Shown in pieces: positions 1 to 10,849 of a stretch of DNA of 64,000 nucleotides. Numbering within the stretch: the stretch's first letter is position 1; each line of letters begins with the position of its first letter. The stretch comes from Mastigias papua (Eukaryota > Cnidaria > Scyphozoa > Rhizostomeae > Mastigiidae): the NCBI GenBank assembly GCA_964019165.1, contig OZ025281.1, forward strand, positions 7,102,299 to 7,166,298, written 5' to 3'. The notes under the pieces were generated by a model, which did not search any database, was not told the origin of the DNA, and was given only the letters and a program-made list of their open reading frames with translations. Both the position numbers and the translations under genes were made by a program.

Positions 1-53
1 CTGTCTGCCTTGAAGACCTGTCTTTACTCGCTGACAAAATCCTTGAAGTTGCC

Positions 54-580
54 TTGCCTCATCCGTCTGTTGCTGCTCCTACTCCACATATCCCACCACC
101 AACCATGCACGAACATAACCAACAGATCACTGCATTGCAAGACCAGATTAATCAGTTATCTGCCCAACTTCAGGCCCTCTGTACTCAACTTGATTCACGT
201 GATCAGCCTCGTTTCCGTGGATGTAGTCACTCTCATTCTCGCTTTTCTAGGCCTTCATTTTCCCGTTCACCTAGCTGTCCTCGTCTGTATCCATACTGTT
301 GGTATCATGAGCATTTTGGTGCTGCCACCCAAAAATGCAACCCACCTTGCACTTTTCTCTCTGATGCACATATTCCATTCTCTCAAACTGCAACACCACA
401 ACAGTCAGAAAACTTCACCACCAGCCACTAGCGGTGACCAGTCCAGCTGGCTCTTCGACCACCAGTCGCCTATTTTACATCACCAACCATACTACTGGTA
501 CCCGTTTCCTCATTGATACTGGTGCTGATGTCAGTGTTTTTCCCCCTTGTTCTGCTGCTGAAAAGTGAAACCTGCCCCCA
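54..580 (+). pseudogene. Gypsy gag C-terminus and aspartic protease remnant
   Basis: The frame from 54 to 431 ends in a cysteine/histidine motif, CWYHEHFGAATQKCNPPC, which in many invertebrate gypsy elements sits at the end of Gag just before the protease. After a frameshift near 430 another frame reads FLIDTGADVSVFPP around 508-550, the aspartic protease active-site signature (DTGA). The protease flap region cannot be read in one frame after that. Gag would package the element RNA and the protease would cut the polyprotein. The frame change means no functional product. Confidence 0.7.
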
Positions 581-1029
581 TGATTCTCCAGGCTGTCAAC
601 AAATCTGCCATCTCTACTTTTGGTGATAAATCCATGATCTTGGATATCGGACTTCACCGTAGTTTCAGATGGATATTCATAATTGCTTAACTTCCCCTCC
701 CTATTCTGGGAGCAGACTTTCTCACCCATTTCGGACTTAGAGTTGATGGTCCACATCGCAAGCTCATTGACACTACTACCAGCCTCAGTCTTAATGGTAT
801 TCAATCTACTACAGTTTCACCACATCCTGTTTTTGATTTCCCTGCTTCTACTCCTTACACAGATTTATTGCGCAAATTTCCGAACATTTCCCGTCCATGC
901 TACAATGAATTGTCTGTTAAGCATTCTGTCACCCATAACATTTGCCCTACTGGACCTTCTGTCTTCTGCCGTTCTCACCACGTTGTTCCTGATTGTGTCA
1001 AGATTGCTAAATATAAATTTGATTCACAT

Positions 1030-1862
1030 GCTCCAGCTTGGCATCATCTGTGCTTATGACAGTTCTTGGTTTTCTCCGCTTCATATGGTCCCCAAACCTA
1101 CTCCTGGTGATTGGCGCCCTTGCGGCGATTATCATGCGTTGAACAAAGTTACTCTGCCAGACCGTTATCCCATTCCACACATTCATGACCTTTCCTCTTC
1201 ACTCCATGGCAAATCAATTTTCTCCAAGATTGATCTTGTTCAGTCATATCATCAGATTCCTGCCCACCCAGATGATGTTCCTAAGAACGCCATTTGCACT
1301 CCTTTTGGCTTCCTTGAGCTTCTGCACATGCCTTTTGGTCTTCGTAATGCTGCTCAAACTTTTCAGCGTTTTATTGATGAAGTTCTCCGTGGCCTGGATT
1401 TTTTGTATGCGTACATCGATGACGTCCTGATTGCCAGTTCTTCAGAAGCTGAGCACCTTGCACACCTGGAAATCCTTTTCAATCGTCTTTTCGAATATGG
1501 TATTGTCATAAATCCTTCGAAGTGCATTTTTTGTGCTGCTTCTCTTGAGTTTTTTAGGCCACCAGATTTCAGTTCATGGTATCTCTCCTCTTCCACAAAA
1601 AGTGCAATCCATTCAAAACTTTCCTTCTCCATCCTCCTTATGCAAGCTACGCGAATTCCTTGGTTTAGTTAACTTCGTTCGTTTCATTCCACACTGTGCC
1701 TCACTTGACCAACTATTTACTGATCTCCTATCATCAGAGCGAACCAGTACCAACTCATTTCACCTCTCCGAGGGTGCACTATATGCCTTTCAAGCTGTGA
1801 AAACTGCTCTAGCCAAAGCATCGCTCTCACTCATCCTGATCCATCTGCACCATACTGCCTAA
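1030..1862 (+). pseudogene. Gypsy reverse transcriptase remnant
   Basis: Reading from about 1030 gives the fingers and palm of a Ty3/gypsy reverse transcriptase: [20 protein letters not shown], then [13 protein letters not shown] with the first catalytic aspartate, then the catalytic box [10 protein letters not shown] near 1412-1440. The active-site aspartates are all present. A frameshift near 1550 moves the thumb/connection part ([24 protein letters not shown]) to another frame, and a further shift near 1830 leads into RNase H. The enzyme would copy the element RNA into DNA. The catalytic box is intact but the frame is not, so it is a pseudogene. Confidence 0.85.
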
Positions 1863-2533
1863 TGGTTGATGCTTCTAACGTCGCCATGGGTGGAGTTCTT
1901 CAACAGCACATCAATCACACCTGGCAACCCGTTTGCTTTTTCTCCAAGCGTTTGCTGCCTGCTGCAACTAAATATAGTACTTTCAGTTGCGAGTTGCCCT
2001 CCATTTACCTCTCCATTCGTCATTTTCGCCAATTTCTTGAAGGACGTGAATTCTATGTCCTCACTGACCACAAGACACTTACACATGCCTTACCTTCCTC
2101 GTCATCACGTTATTCTCCACAAGAAACTCGACACCTTGATTTCATATCGCAATTTACCTCCGACATCCGTCATGTTCAAGGAAAAGACAACCCAGTTGCT
2201 GATGCCCTATCAGGCATGGATATCAATGCACTTACTGCTCCCACACCTCCTCTCGATTATACACTCATCGCACAAGCCCAACAGAACGATCCAGATCTCT
2301 CTCAGCTCCGTTCAATATCCTTTCACCTCCAAGCTCTGCCATTACCATTTTCCACCAGCACCATTCTCTACGATATGACCACTTCATCGCCATGCCCATA
2401 CGTTCCTGCACCTTTTAGTCATCTTGTTTTCGACCTATTCCATAACCCTTTGCATCCTGGAATCTGCATCACACAACGTCTAATCACGGAATGCTTTGTC
2501 TGGCCCGGCATCAATAGGGATATCCGCCAATAG
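1863..2533 (+). pseudogene. Gypsy RNase H and integrase zinc-binding remnant
   Basis: A continuous frame starts with the RNase H motif MVDASNVAMGGVLQQ, followed by SCELPSIYLSIRHF, VLTDHKTLTHAL and VQGKDNPVADALS, all standard Ty3/gypsy RNase H and tether signatures. Toward the end it enters the integrase HHCC zinc domain: HPGICITQRLITECFVWPGI supplies the histidine side, and after an in-frame stop at 2532-2534 the pair CLPCQRG supplies the cysteines. RNase H would remove the RNA template during reverse transcription. The stop between the histidine and cysteine halves disrupts the integrase. Confidence 0.8.
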
Positions 2534-2792
2534 ACCAAATTCTGCCTTCCTTGCCAACGTGGCAAAGTACAACGTCACACTGTTACTCTCCTTGGCACTT
2601 TCACAACGCCGGATGCCCGCTTTGACCATATTCATCTTGATATCGTCAGTCCCCTTCCACCATCACAAGGTTACCGCTATCTCCTCACCTGTGTCGATCG
2701 TTATACCAGATAGCCAGATGCCATTCCCATTCCTGATATTACTACTGAAACTGTCGTATGGAGTTATCTCATGGACAATATTCTGAGGTAGA
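2534..2792 (+). pseudogene. Gypsy integrase core fragment
   Basis: After the cysteine pair the frame reads a segment with HLDIVSPLPPSQGYRYLLT and VDRYTR, matching the start of the rve integrase core with the first catalytic aspartate (LDI). A stop replaces the usual residue after the arginine, and the sequence becomes unrelated after about 2790. The second and third catalytic acidic residues are absent, so the integrase is truncated as well as interrupted. Confidence 0.65.
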
Positions 2793-3143
2793 TTTGCGGT
2801 CTCGTCTTTCAAGTCGTTTTGGCGTGTTATTTCGTATTGTCGTGATTTATCTAAGGTCTCACATCGTCATATCATCGAAATCTTGCTACTTTGTAATGTC
2901 GTGCTGTCGCAATAGCATTCTCGTCGTCGTCGTGTAGCTATTCGTTTTGTTGATGTGCTTGTCATGTCATCGTCCTCCGATCCACAGTCAGCGGCAATGT
3001 TTTTCCGCTGTTTTAGAAGCACGTACACACAAAATTGCCTACACGCTGTACGATAAAAGCTCTATTAAGCCCTTAAAGGGGCTTACTTTTTGCAGTCCTA
3101 GAGGGGGGCTTAATAGAGAGCGGGAGTTATTTGCAACTTTTGC
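2793..3143. repeat. Non-coding stretch with transposon-terminus-like repeats
   Basis: No gene is seen. From about 3055 the DNA carries short repeats of the form CTCTATTAAGCCC and its reverse GGGCTTAATAGAGAG, interrupted by the TTAA insertion of the palindromic element at 3148. On the far side of that insertion (4745-4775) the same motif resumes (GGGGGGCTTATTAGAGAG, GGGGGCTTAACAG). The Kolobok-like element therefore landed inside an older repeat terminus whose class I cannot name. Similar AAGCGCCCC arrays occur near 63160-63995. Confidence 0.5.
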
Positions 3144-3147
3144 TTAA

Positions 3148-4740
3148 AGGAGAACTGCAAAGCCAAAGCTATTATTTTACAGATGAAAGAGTTTGTCTTG
3201 AAATGAAGATAACAATTAAAATTTTTGAGAAATTCTGTCTGGTTATGGAATTATTGGTGTTTTAAAAGCAAAACCGAGAATTTCCCCGATTATTTGCGAG
3301 CGCTTCCGAGAAGGCCGAGAGTGGCGTGATGTCAAAGATACCATGTTATTCGTTCACGTTAGTGAACTGACTAAGCCGTGATACATGTTTGGAAAAGTAT
3401 CTGTTTGGATTCTGGATCTTTAAGCAATTATTCGACAAGTGTCACCCTCTCAAGTAAAATGTGCAATAATATTTGTGGAATAATGCAGCACTTATACGTT
3501 ACGGCCTTTTTCATAGTAGGGCCTATCACATCTTGCCGCGAATGTTAAGAACACTGGAAGTGAAATTCCTACGTAATTTATATACGATATGAAAGCACTC
3601 GTCATTTATATCAAAATATGCAATAGGATCTTCCGCTTTTAGCGTGATGCTGGGGAATTACAGAAGCATCCAGATAACTGCCTCCGTCATGTCACTAGAG
3701 TCGTGTTTACGCTATCTTGTACACAAACCATAAAGGGGTAAAGTAGCAGTCGTCCTCCTTATTGCTAACTGTACAAAACAACGAACCATTTGTTAGTTAT
3801 TTGTAAGCATCAGCTCTATCTGAGAGGTTGAATATGTCCCTTCTCCACAGACATGATTTCTTTCCATACCGTACAGATGTTTACCAACGCTTCGAATAAT
3901 CACTTCAGGCATTTCGGCACATGTGCCTACCCCCTTCATCTAGTGTTTAACTTAACACTTAAACCCTAGTAAAAGCGTTAAGTGATACAGTTAGATTTAG
4001 GGGGGTAAACACATATACCGAAAGATGTCTGCAGTGATTATTCGACAGGTTGGCGCCTAAGGTAAACATCTCTACGGTATCGAAAGAGTTCATGTCTATG
4101 GAGAAAGGATACATTCCACCCCTCAGATAGAGCTGATGCTTACAAATTACTAACAACTGGTTCGTTGGTTTGTACAGTTTGTAGTAAGGATGACGACTGC
4201 TACTTTACCCCTTTATGGTTTGTGTACAAAATAGCGTAAACATGACTCTAGTGACATGGCGGAGGGAGTTATCTAGTGACATGGCGGAGGGAGTTATATG
4301 GGTGAGTGATTATTCTTCTGTAATTACCCATCCCCACACTAAAAGTGGAAGATTTTATTTCATATTTTGATATAAATGATGAATGCTGTCACATCGTATA
4401 TAAATCACGTAGGAATTTCACTTCCAATGTTTCAAGTATTCGCGGAAAGGTGTGCTAGGCCCTACTTTGAAAAAGGTCATAACTTCTAAACGCTGAAGTA
4501 TTCCGCAAATATTATTGTAGATTCTTACTTGGGAGGATAAAACTTATCGATTGATATGCTATCAGTCATGACCATTAGGTGGGGTCTGTTCTTTCAAGGT
4601 CCTCCCCATCCCCACAGGTATGTTAAATCTGGAATTGTCTCAAAACGCGTCGTTTTTCTCAAAAACGAAGGCGATATTTGGAATCAGCGTGTCTAATTCT
4701 ACCATATATCAAAAAATAGGTTTGGCTTTGGAGTTCTCCT
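3148..4740. mobile_element. Palindromic Kolobok/T2-like non-autonomous transposon, copy 1
   Basis: The element is bounded by TTAA target duplications at 3144-3147 and 4741-4744. Its ends are inverted: AGGAGAACTGCAAAGCC at the left and the reverse complement of AGGAGAACTCCAAAGCC at the right. TTAA followed by AGGRR matches the published T2/Kolobok end consensus (TTAAAGGRR). Nearly the whole element is one diverged inverted repeat: AAGCATCAGCTCTATCTGAG at about 3808 returns inverted near 4120, with the symmetry centre near 3965. No transposase is encoded; a 65-codon open frame at 3959-4156 is only a by-product of the palindrome. Copy 2 lies at 27955-29813 in the opposite orientation and is 266 bp longer. 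Confidence 0.85.
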
Positions 4741-4769
4741 TTAAAAGGGGGGCTTATTAGAGAGGGGGC

Positions 4770-6575
4770 TTAACAGTGCCAAGATGCATTGACCTTATGT
4801 TGACAAACATGAAACATAGCTTTTTTGGAACCAAACCATTTGAGACAGGGTTTAGCGACTGTCACCATATGATATACACCATTCGCAAAACACAATACAC
4901 AAGATTTCCACCAAAGAAAATTAGATATAGGGACTATAAAAGGTTCCCATACGCTTGTATATAGCAAGATAATGCATCTTGATAAGACAAAAAATAACAA
5001 GTGGTCATTTTCCGGTAGACATGCTGAAACTCTCTGCAAATCTTTGCCATAAAGAAATCACGTTCCATATCAACAAGGCGATCAATGACTGCAACTTTCC
5101 AAGTGATCTTAAAGTAGCAGATGTGTTGCCTATCGTCAAAACTGATGACTCTGCTGTTAAAAAGAACTATCGCCCCATTAGTGTATTGTCATATATCTCG
5201 AAGATATTCGAGAGAGTGCTAAATGCTCGAATGGTGCGATTTGTGAAGGAAAGACTCTCAGATCTGCTCTGTGGCTTCAGAGAAAAATACAGCATGCAAC
5301 ATGCCGCCATAAGACTTACAGAGTCTTGTCGAAATTGCCTCGATAATAAGGGGGTCGTGGGAATGGTTCTAATGGATCTGTCCAAAGCGTATGACTGTCT
5401 TTCTCATGACCCTCTTACTACAAAACTGGCAGCCTATGGATTTGGTAGTGACAGCCTACATTTGAGCTATAGCTACTTAACTGGCAGAAAACACAGGGTA
5501 ATGATTGGTTCAACCTTCAGCAACTAGCTTGACATCACATCAGGTGTTCCACAGGGCTCTATTTTGGGGCCACTGCTTTTCAACATCTTTATAAATGACC
5601 TTGTTGTCTTCATTGAATGGTCTAAAATATGCAACTTTGCGGATGATAATACTATCTTTCCCTCCGGACAAAATATAGAACAAGTAGCTGTATCTTTAGA
5701 ACTTGACCTAGCGCACACTCTTGAATGGTTTGATTCTAACCGTATGGTAGCAAACCCCGGAAAATTTCAGGTAATGTTTCTAGGCCTGAATATAAACCAG
5801 AAGTTGTGTATTGAAATTGATGATCTGGTCATCAAGCCTACAAACTCCGTTAAACCTCTGGGAATCAAAATTGACTCAAAACTGAAATTCACTGATCATG
5901 TTGAAATCAATTTGCACTAAGGCCAACAAAAAGGTTGGAGCATTCTCGAGAGTTGTTAAATACCTTGATGGTCAAAAAGCAAAGCTACTATATAATGCAT
6001 TCATAATGTCGACTTTTAACTATTGTCCCCTTATTTGGATGTTCTGCGGGAAAACGTCAAACAAGGAAGTTAATATGGTCCATAAACGTGCGTTGAGGAT
6101 TCTACATAACGACTACAATGCATCCTTTGAAGAACTTTGAAGAAGCAAAGAAATACCAATCCACGTAAAAATCTCCAGTTCCTCTTGATCGAAGTTTACA
6201 AGTCCCTCAACTGCCAAAATCCTATGTTTATGTGGGATATGGTCAAAAGGAGAGAAACGACGTATGACCGCCGAGTAAAGGATCTCTTACAACTACCAAA
6301 CACGACAACAACCTCCTATGTGATTAACTCAATACTGTTCAGGGGGAGCATCCTGTGGAACTACATACCTGATGTGATAAAGAACAACCAGAGCATAGCT
6401 TCATAAGAAAATAATCAAAACGTGGAATGGGGAAAAATACAATTGTACCATATGTAAATAGTTTTAGAGATTTAGTTGGTAGTTGAATAGTTGCTTTTAA
6501 TTAGTTACTCTTCTCTTTAGAGAAAGCTATTTATATTATCACACCAACTGTAAATAAATTCATTATTATTATTAT
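4770..6575 (+). pseudogene. CR1/jockey-like LINE, 5' truncated and internally deleted
   Basis: The copy starts in the C-terminal part of the apurinic endonuclease (CIDLMLTN, then SDCHHMIYT with the catalytic SDH). It then jumps near 4960-5000 to the reverse transcriptase, skipping the linker of roughly 200 residues. The RT reads KKNYRPISVLSYISKIFE, MDLSKAYDCLSHD, SGVPQGSILGPLLFN and NFADDNTIF. The catalytic pair ADD is present, but a stop at 5527 and frameshifts near 5905 and 6137 break the frame. The C-terminal domain follows (YCPLIWMFCG, VHKRALRILHND). The 3' end has an ATTATTATT tail near 6560. RT would prime on nicked target DNA; this copy is dead. Confidence 0.85.
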
Positions 6576-6599
6576 GTTCTTTTTATCACAGGAAAAGTT

Positions 6600-8555
6600 C
6601 CTAGTAAGTTCATCCCGAAAGCAAGCTAGAACAACTAGCCTCAGGTTTCGAGGACCTTTCTCAATGCTCTTGCAGTTCCCAACAACGCCGTTTTCTGTAT
6701 CACTTTAGTCCTGATCTTTATTCCTATTTTCTCTACGTAATGCTCTGCTTCTTTCGTGACACATCCCAACGCACCAACTACAACTGGAATGACACTTACT
6801 TTTCGAAGGCGCCATAACCTTGCGATTTCTCTTTTTAGATCTTGATGCTTTTCGATTTTCTCTTGTTCTTTCTGTTCTATCCTTGTATCTCCTGGCACGG
6901 CTATGTCAATGATCAAGCACTCTTTTTCTGGTTTTAGCTCGACAACAATGTCTGGTCGCCTATGCTCAATTTCGTTATCTGTACTAACGTTTAAGTCCCA
7001 CAGTACCTTGACGCTTTCATTTTCAGTAACACCTTCTGGCTTGTGATTGTACCACTGTTCAGCCCTGGGTAGGTCATACTTCTTGCAAATCTCCCAGTGA
7101 ACTTTCCGTGCTACGTTATTGTGGCATCGCTTATATTCCTTCTGGGCTAATTTGCTACATTCACATATGATATGGCTCACTGTTTTCCCTTTCTCACCAC
7201 ACATTCTGCAAGTCGGTGAATATCTTGATTTGTCGATATGATGTTTAACATAATTCGTACGTATTGCTTGCTCTTGTGCTGCCATAAGCAGTGCTTCTGT
7301 CCCTTTCTTCAAGTCTCCATTTGTTAGCCACAACCATGATTTCTACCTGTCAACTATCCCATCCGTATCTCTGGAAACTGAACATGCATTACTTTTTCAT
7401 GCCACTTGTCTTCTCTTTCTCTTCTTTTTTGATCTGTATACTCTGATGGTTTAATGCTGTCATTGTTAATTTCCTGTTGGTTATGCACTGCTTTTAATAA
7501 GTGCTCTTGGCTGTTTTTAACATACCATCTAAGGCTATTCTCCTCTGACTGAACGGTTTCTAATACACTTTGTAACCCCCTTCCACCTCTCTGTCTTGCA
7601 ATATACAATCTATCGACGTCACTTTTTGGATGTAACGCTCCATTCATTGTCATAATTTTCCGTGTCTGTTTGTCTAGTTTCTCCAGTTCCTCTTTCGTCC
7701 ACTTCACTATCCCGGCCCCATATCTCATCACAGCTACTGCCCAAATATTCATTGCTGAAGTGGCATTCCTGCTGTTTAAGTTTGATTTCAATATAAGTTT
7801 AATCCTTCACTTGTATTCCTTCGTGAATCTCTCTTTCATTTCCCTCTCCTTTATCCTATCAAGTTCTACTATACCCAAGTACTTGTAACCTTCTTCGTGG
7901 ACACCTTTCATCTTCTGTCCATCTGGTAGTTCAATTCTATCACAGGTGACCATCTTTCCACGCTTCATGATAATTACACCGCATTTTTCTATACCAAATC
8001 GCATACCAATGTCACAACTAAATCTATGAACTGTATTTACAAGTGAGTCTATATCTCTTTCACTCTGTCCGAATAATGTTAAGTCATCCATATATAGAAG
8101 GTGATTTAATTTTGGCTGGTTTTTTCCTAAACTATATCCAGCTTTCACCTTTCTCAAAATCAGTGACATTGGTATGAGACAGATAACAAATAGTAGTGGA
8201 GAAAGGCTATCTCCTTGGAATATTCCACGTTTGACTTTGACATCCCCTAATACCTTATCTCCTGCGTTCAACTGTACCTTCCATTTCGTCATACTCTTTT
8301 CTAGAACGTTCATAATGTTATCAGCTGCCCCAACCAATTGTAGACTGTTTAGTATCCACGAATGTGGTATCATGTCATATGCCGTTTTATAATCTACGTA
8401 CGCCATAGCTAAGTTGGTGTGTCTTCTTTTACAGTTCTTAAGTACCATTCTATCAATGAATAGTTGATCTTTCGTTCCGCGTGTCTCTTTACGACAGCCT
8501 TTCTGTTCTGATGGTAACATATCATTAGTATTTACGTGCTCGTACAGTAGTGTTT
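6600..8555 (-). pseudogene. R2-superfamily LINE (RLE endonuclease type), 5' truncated
   Basis: Three consecutive minus-strand frames (8520-7807, 7791-7354, 7333-6641) make one broken ORF. The first holds the reverse transcriptase: [40 protein letters not shown] and the catalytic box [11 protein letters not shown]. The second is the post-RT region (DVDRLYIARQRGGRGLQS). The third has the zinc knuckle CRMCGEKGKTVSHIICEC and the restriction-like endonuclease core RRPDIVVELKPEKECLIIDI, followed by VVVGALGCVTKE. This domain order is diagnostic of R2/R4/Hero-type LINEs, not APE LINEs. The RT N-terminus is missing; sequence identity stops near 8555. Two frameshifts (about 7800 and 7340) inactivate it. 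Confidence 0.85.
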
Positions 8556-9384
8556 ATTTACAACGATAGAGCGATATAGATCGAGATACTACAACGATAC
8601 TGTGGAAGAAACTTGACTGTAGTCCAAGCAGACACTCGCGAAGCACAGCCTTATTCATAAATGTCGTAACACCTCACTAATATTATTTCCAGCTGATGCT
8701 TATGTTGGGCCTAATGAAACTCTGGCTTCTCCAGGCAGATATTTTGCGTTCACTTCATATGTTTAATTGCAATGGCAATGGTATCCCCCTGGAACCATTA
8801 GCAAATCAAATGCATATGTATAGTCTACAAAGATACTCCATCCAGGTGCACATGTTTATGTTATCATATTCAATAGTGTTCCTACAATCTCTACCATGCC
8901 TACAACCTTGGTTGCAGTATGTAAAATATTGTTCCTATGGCAGTGATCTAAAGCTATCAAAGGACCATATCAATTTCTGAATTTGTCACTAGCCTTGAAA
9001 AGAATTCTTCTAATGAAAAGGAAATCCTTTGAAACAAATAAATGACAAGATGTTTGGAAATTTAGAAAGCAGTAACATTTCTGAGGAATATCTAGACTCA
9101 AAAGATTTGAAGACAGGTGATTTTGTTTCTGATAAATCATTTACTGAGTCCATATAAAAATACAGTATAAAATCATCAAATAGCGAGAAACACTAATGAC
9201 ATCAGTGATATTAAAGCATTCAGTAATACAATATTGTGTTTTGAGCATTGAAGAAGTACAAATAGCATCTCCTTGTGCAAGCTCCCCAAGAACCGCACGG
9301 CTTTGTGGTTTAGCATATTCCTTTCATACACAAAGTAAACTACTTCTTCAAAAGAGGCAATTAGGTACAATTGAGATCTACTTC
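8556..9384. other. Non-coding, no feature recognised
   Basis: No convincing gene is seen. A short stretch after a splice-acceptor-like TTATTTCCAG at 8683-8692 reads DAYVGPNETLASPGRYFAF and stops soon after. It could be a terminal exon, but nothing supports it beyond the open frame. Confidence 0.4.
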
Positions 9385-9560
9385 CATATTCATATATATT
9401 TCATTTCATATTCATACTCCCTACAAAGGGTTATCCTTCAGGAGAGCTGATTTTCAAGGTACCCTTAAAATAATACAAGTTACAAGTTGTAAATAAATAA
9501 TGTTAGAATAAACACATACTGTATAAAATCATATTTAAAATTCATAAAGTTCTATATTAC
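9385..9560 (-). mobile_element. LINE 3'-terminus remnant
   Basis: On the minus strand this segment reads an AAAATCAGCTCTCCTGAAGG motif followed by an ATGAAATGAAAT-type tail. The same arrangement ends the LINE fragments at 31720-31797 (plus) and 47575-47650 (minus). It is therefore a very short, 5'-truncated copy of the same family's 3' untranslated region. No protein is left. Confidence 0.5.
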
Positions 9561-10849
9561 AACAGCTAAAAAAAGTTTAAAGAGTTTTAATCTCATAAAA
9601 TTTTTTAACATTTTGTGATGGAGCAACAGCTTAACAGCACTAACTTCAACTACATTTTAAGTTTTTTTATAATAATAAAATGGTTTAATCACAATACTGC
9701 CAACTGTCTGCTAATTTTTGAGTTGGAATGTAGCCATAGTAGTAGAAGAAAGATAGAACCATCCAGGACATAATATAACATCCAGGAAAACTGATCGACA
9801 AAATACAAATCTCTTCCAAACTAATAAAGTCTTATGTACACTCTGAGTATTTAGCACTTGTAAAATGGCATTGATTGCATAAATCACGTTTTATTTCATT
9901 GTTCTATATGAATAATGTTTGAATAAAGTTAGCACTGATTGGAAGTCAGCAATGATCGTGCCAATCTGTAATCGAGGGGTTCACTCCACGGATGTTTGGA
10001 GAACAGAAGTCCCAAGTTTGTTGTGGGTCGCTGTATTTTGATAAGATAACTATCGTCGCTGTATGTTTACTATGGAATAAAGTATGCAAAGAGTATACTG
10101 GCGTAACTATTTTGAGCATTTTGCGCAGATCTATGAGGCAGAAAAGTGTGCAATTCCAGGCTGATGTTCGGGTACTGAGCTCCACTGATTTTTTCCAGTT
10201 TCAGTCAGACAGATATTATGGTTTGAAGGTAATTCCATAGCGTATTCCAATGCTATACACGCAGAAATTACTTAGTTCAACAAATTTATAGCAGATCGAC
10301 AACAATATATGTTAAATCAAGCTCATATATTATGTTAGAGATAATATGTGTGAGGGTCTTTAGGCCTTAACTATTGAATTGTGAATTGATATTACAGTAT
10401 TACCTCTTATAAATCCAGTTTATAACAAAATATGATAGTACTCTATGATGATAGTAAGTCCTCGTCACCATTGAGCGCAATTATCTCTTTGCGATGGTAA
10501 GGAATTGGCAACAAGATATTGTGTGTGATCCACGTTATTGCCCTCATTCTGCCGCCATCTTGCCTCCACATAGATTAACTATCCTGTGATTGCGAGAACA
10601 ATAGACCGCGCATTCTAGCCCTCCTAATTCTATGGTTCGATCCTGCTTTGTTCACACGGCTAAGCTTGCTATTGTGCGTGAAAATGAAACTTGGGCGAAC
10701 CTGGGTTAGTTAGTTTGCTTCACATACGCAATTGATCTATGATTTGAGAATACCGGACAGAAATTCCGATGAAGTTTTTGATATTGTGCAGACAGTTTTG
10801 TTCTACAGTGTGTGCTTTTGACATGGAGTATTTTATAAAGAGGGGATCA
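9561..10849. other. Non-coding stretch
   Basis: No gene recognised. Near 10690 the motif GCGAACCTGGGTTAGTTAG resembles internal motifs of the MITE at 44193-44898. This might mark the left end of the Harbinger transposon whose transposase starts near 10850, but the terminus cannot be placed. Confidence 0.35.

Larger units (their letters stand above)
1..2792 (+). mobile_element. Decayed Ty3/gypsy retrotransposon (partial, no LTR seen)
   Basis: The piece enters from the left edge and runs gag, protease, reverse transcriptase, RNase H, integrase in the usual Ty3/gypsy order, broken by several frameshifts and stops. It ends about 2790 inside the integrase core, shortly after the first catalytic region. 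No LTR, primer site or polypurine tract is visible, so both ends are missing. The integrase break is followed by unrelated DNA carrying another transposon terminus. The number of frame breaks marks it as an old copy. Confidence 0.85.

Noticed and set aside
3959..4156. 65-codon frame identical to the one at 28806-29003
   Set aside because: Identity comes from the two Kolobok-like copies; the frame lies across the palindrome centre and has no known motif.
8693..8780. Terminal exon reading DAYVGPNETLASPG
   Set aside because: Only about 25 codons, no homology recognised and no upstream exon.
10560..10660. GGTTCGATCCTGC resembling a tRNA B-box, possibly a SINE
   Set aside because: No A-box at the right distance, no cloverleaf and no A-rich tail.
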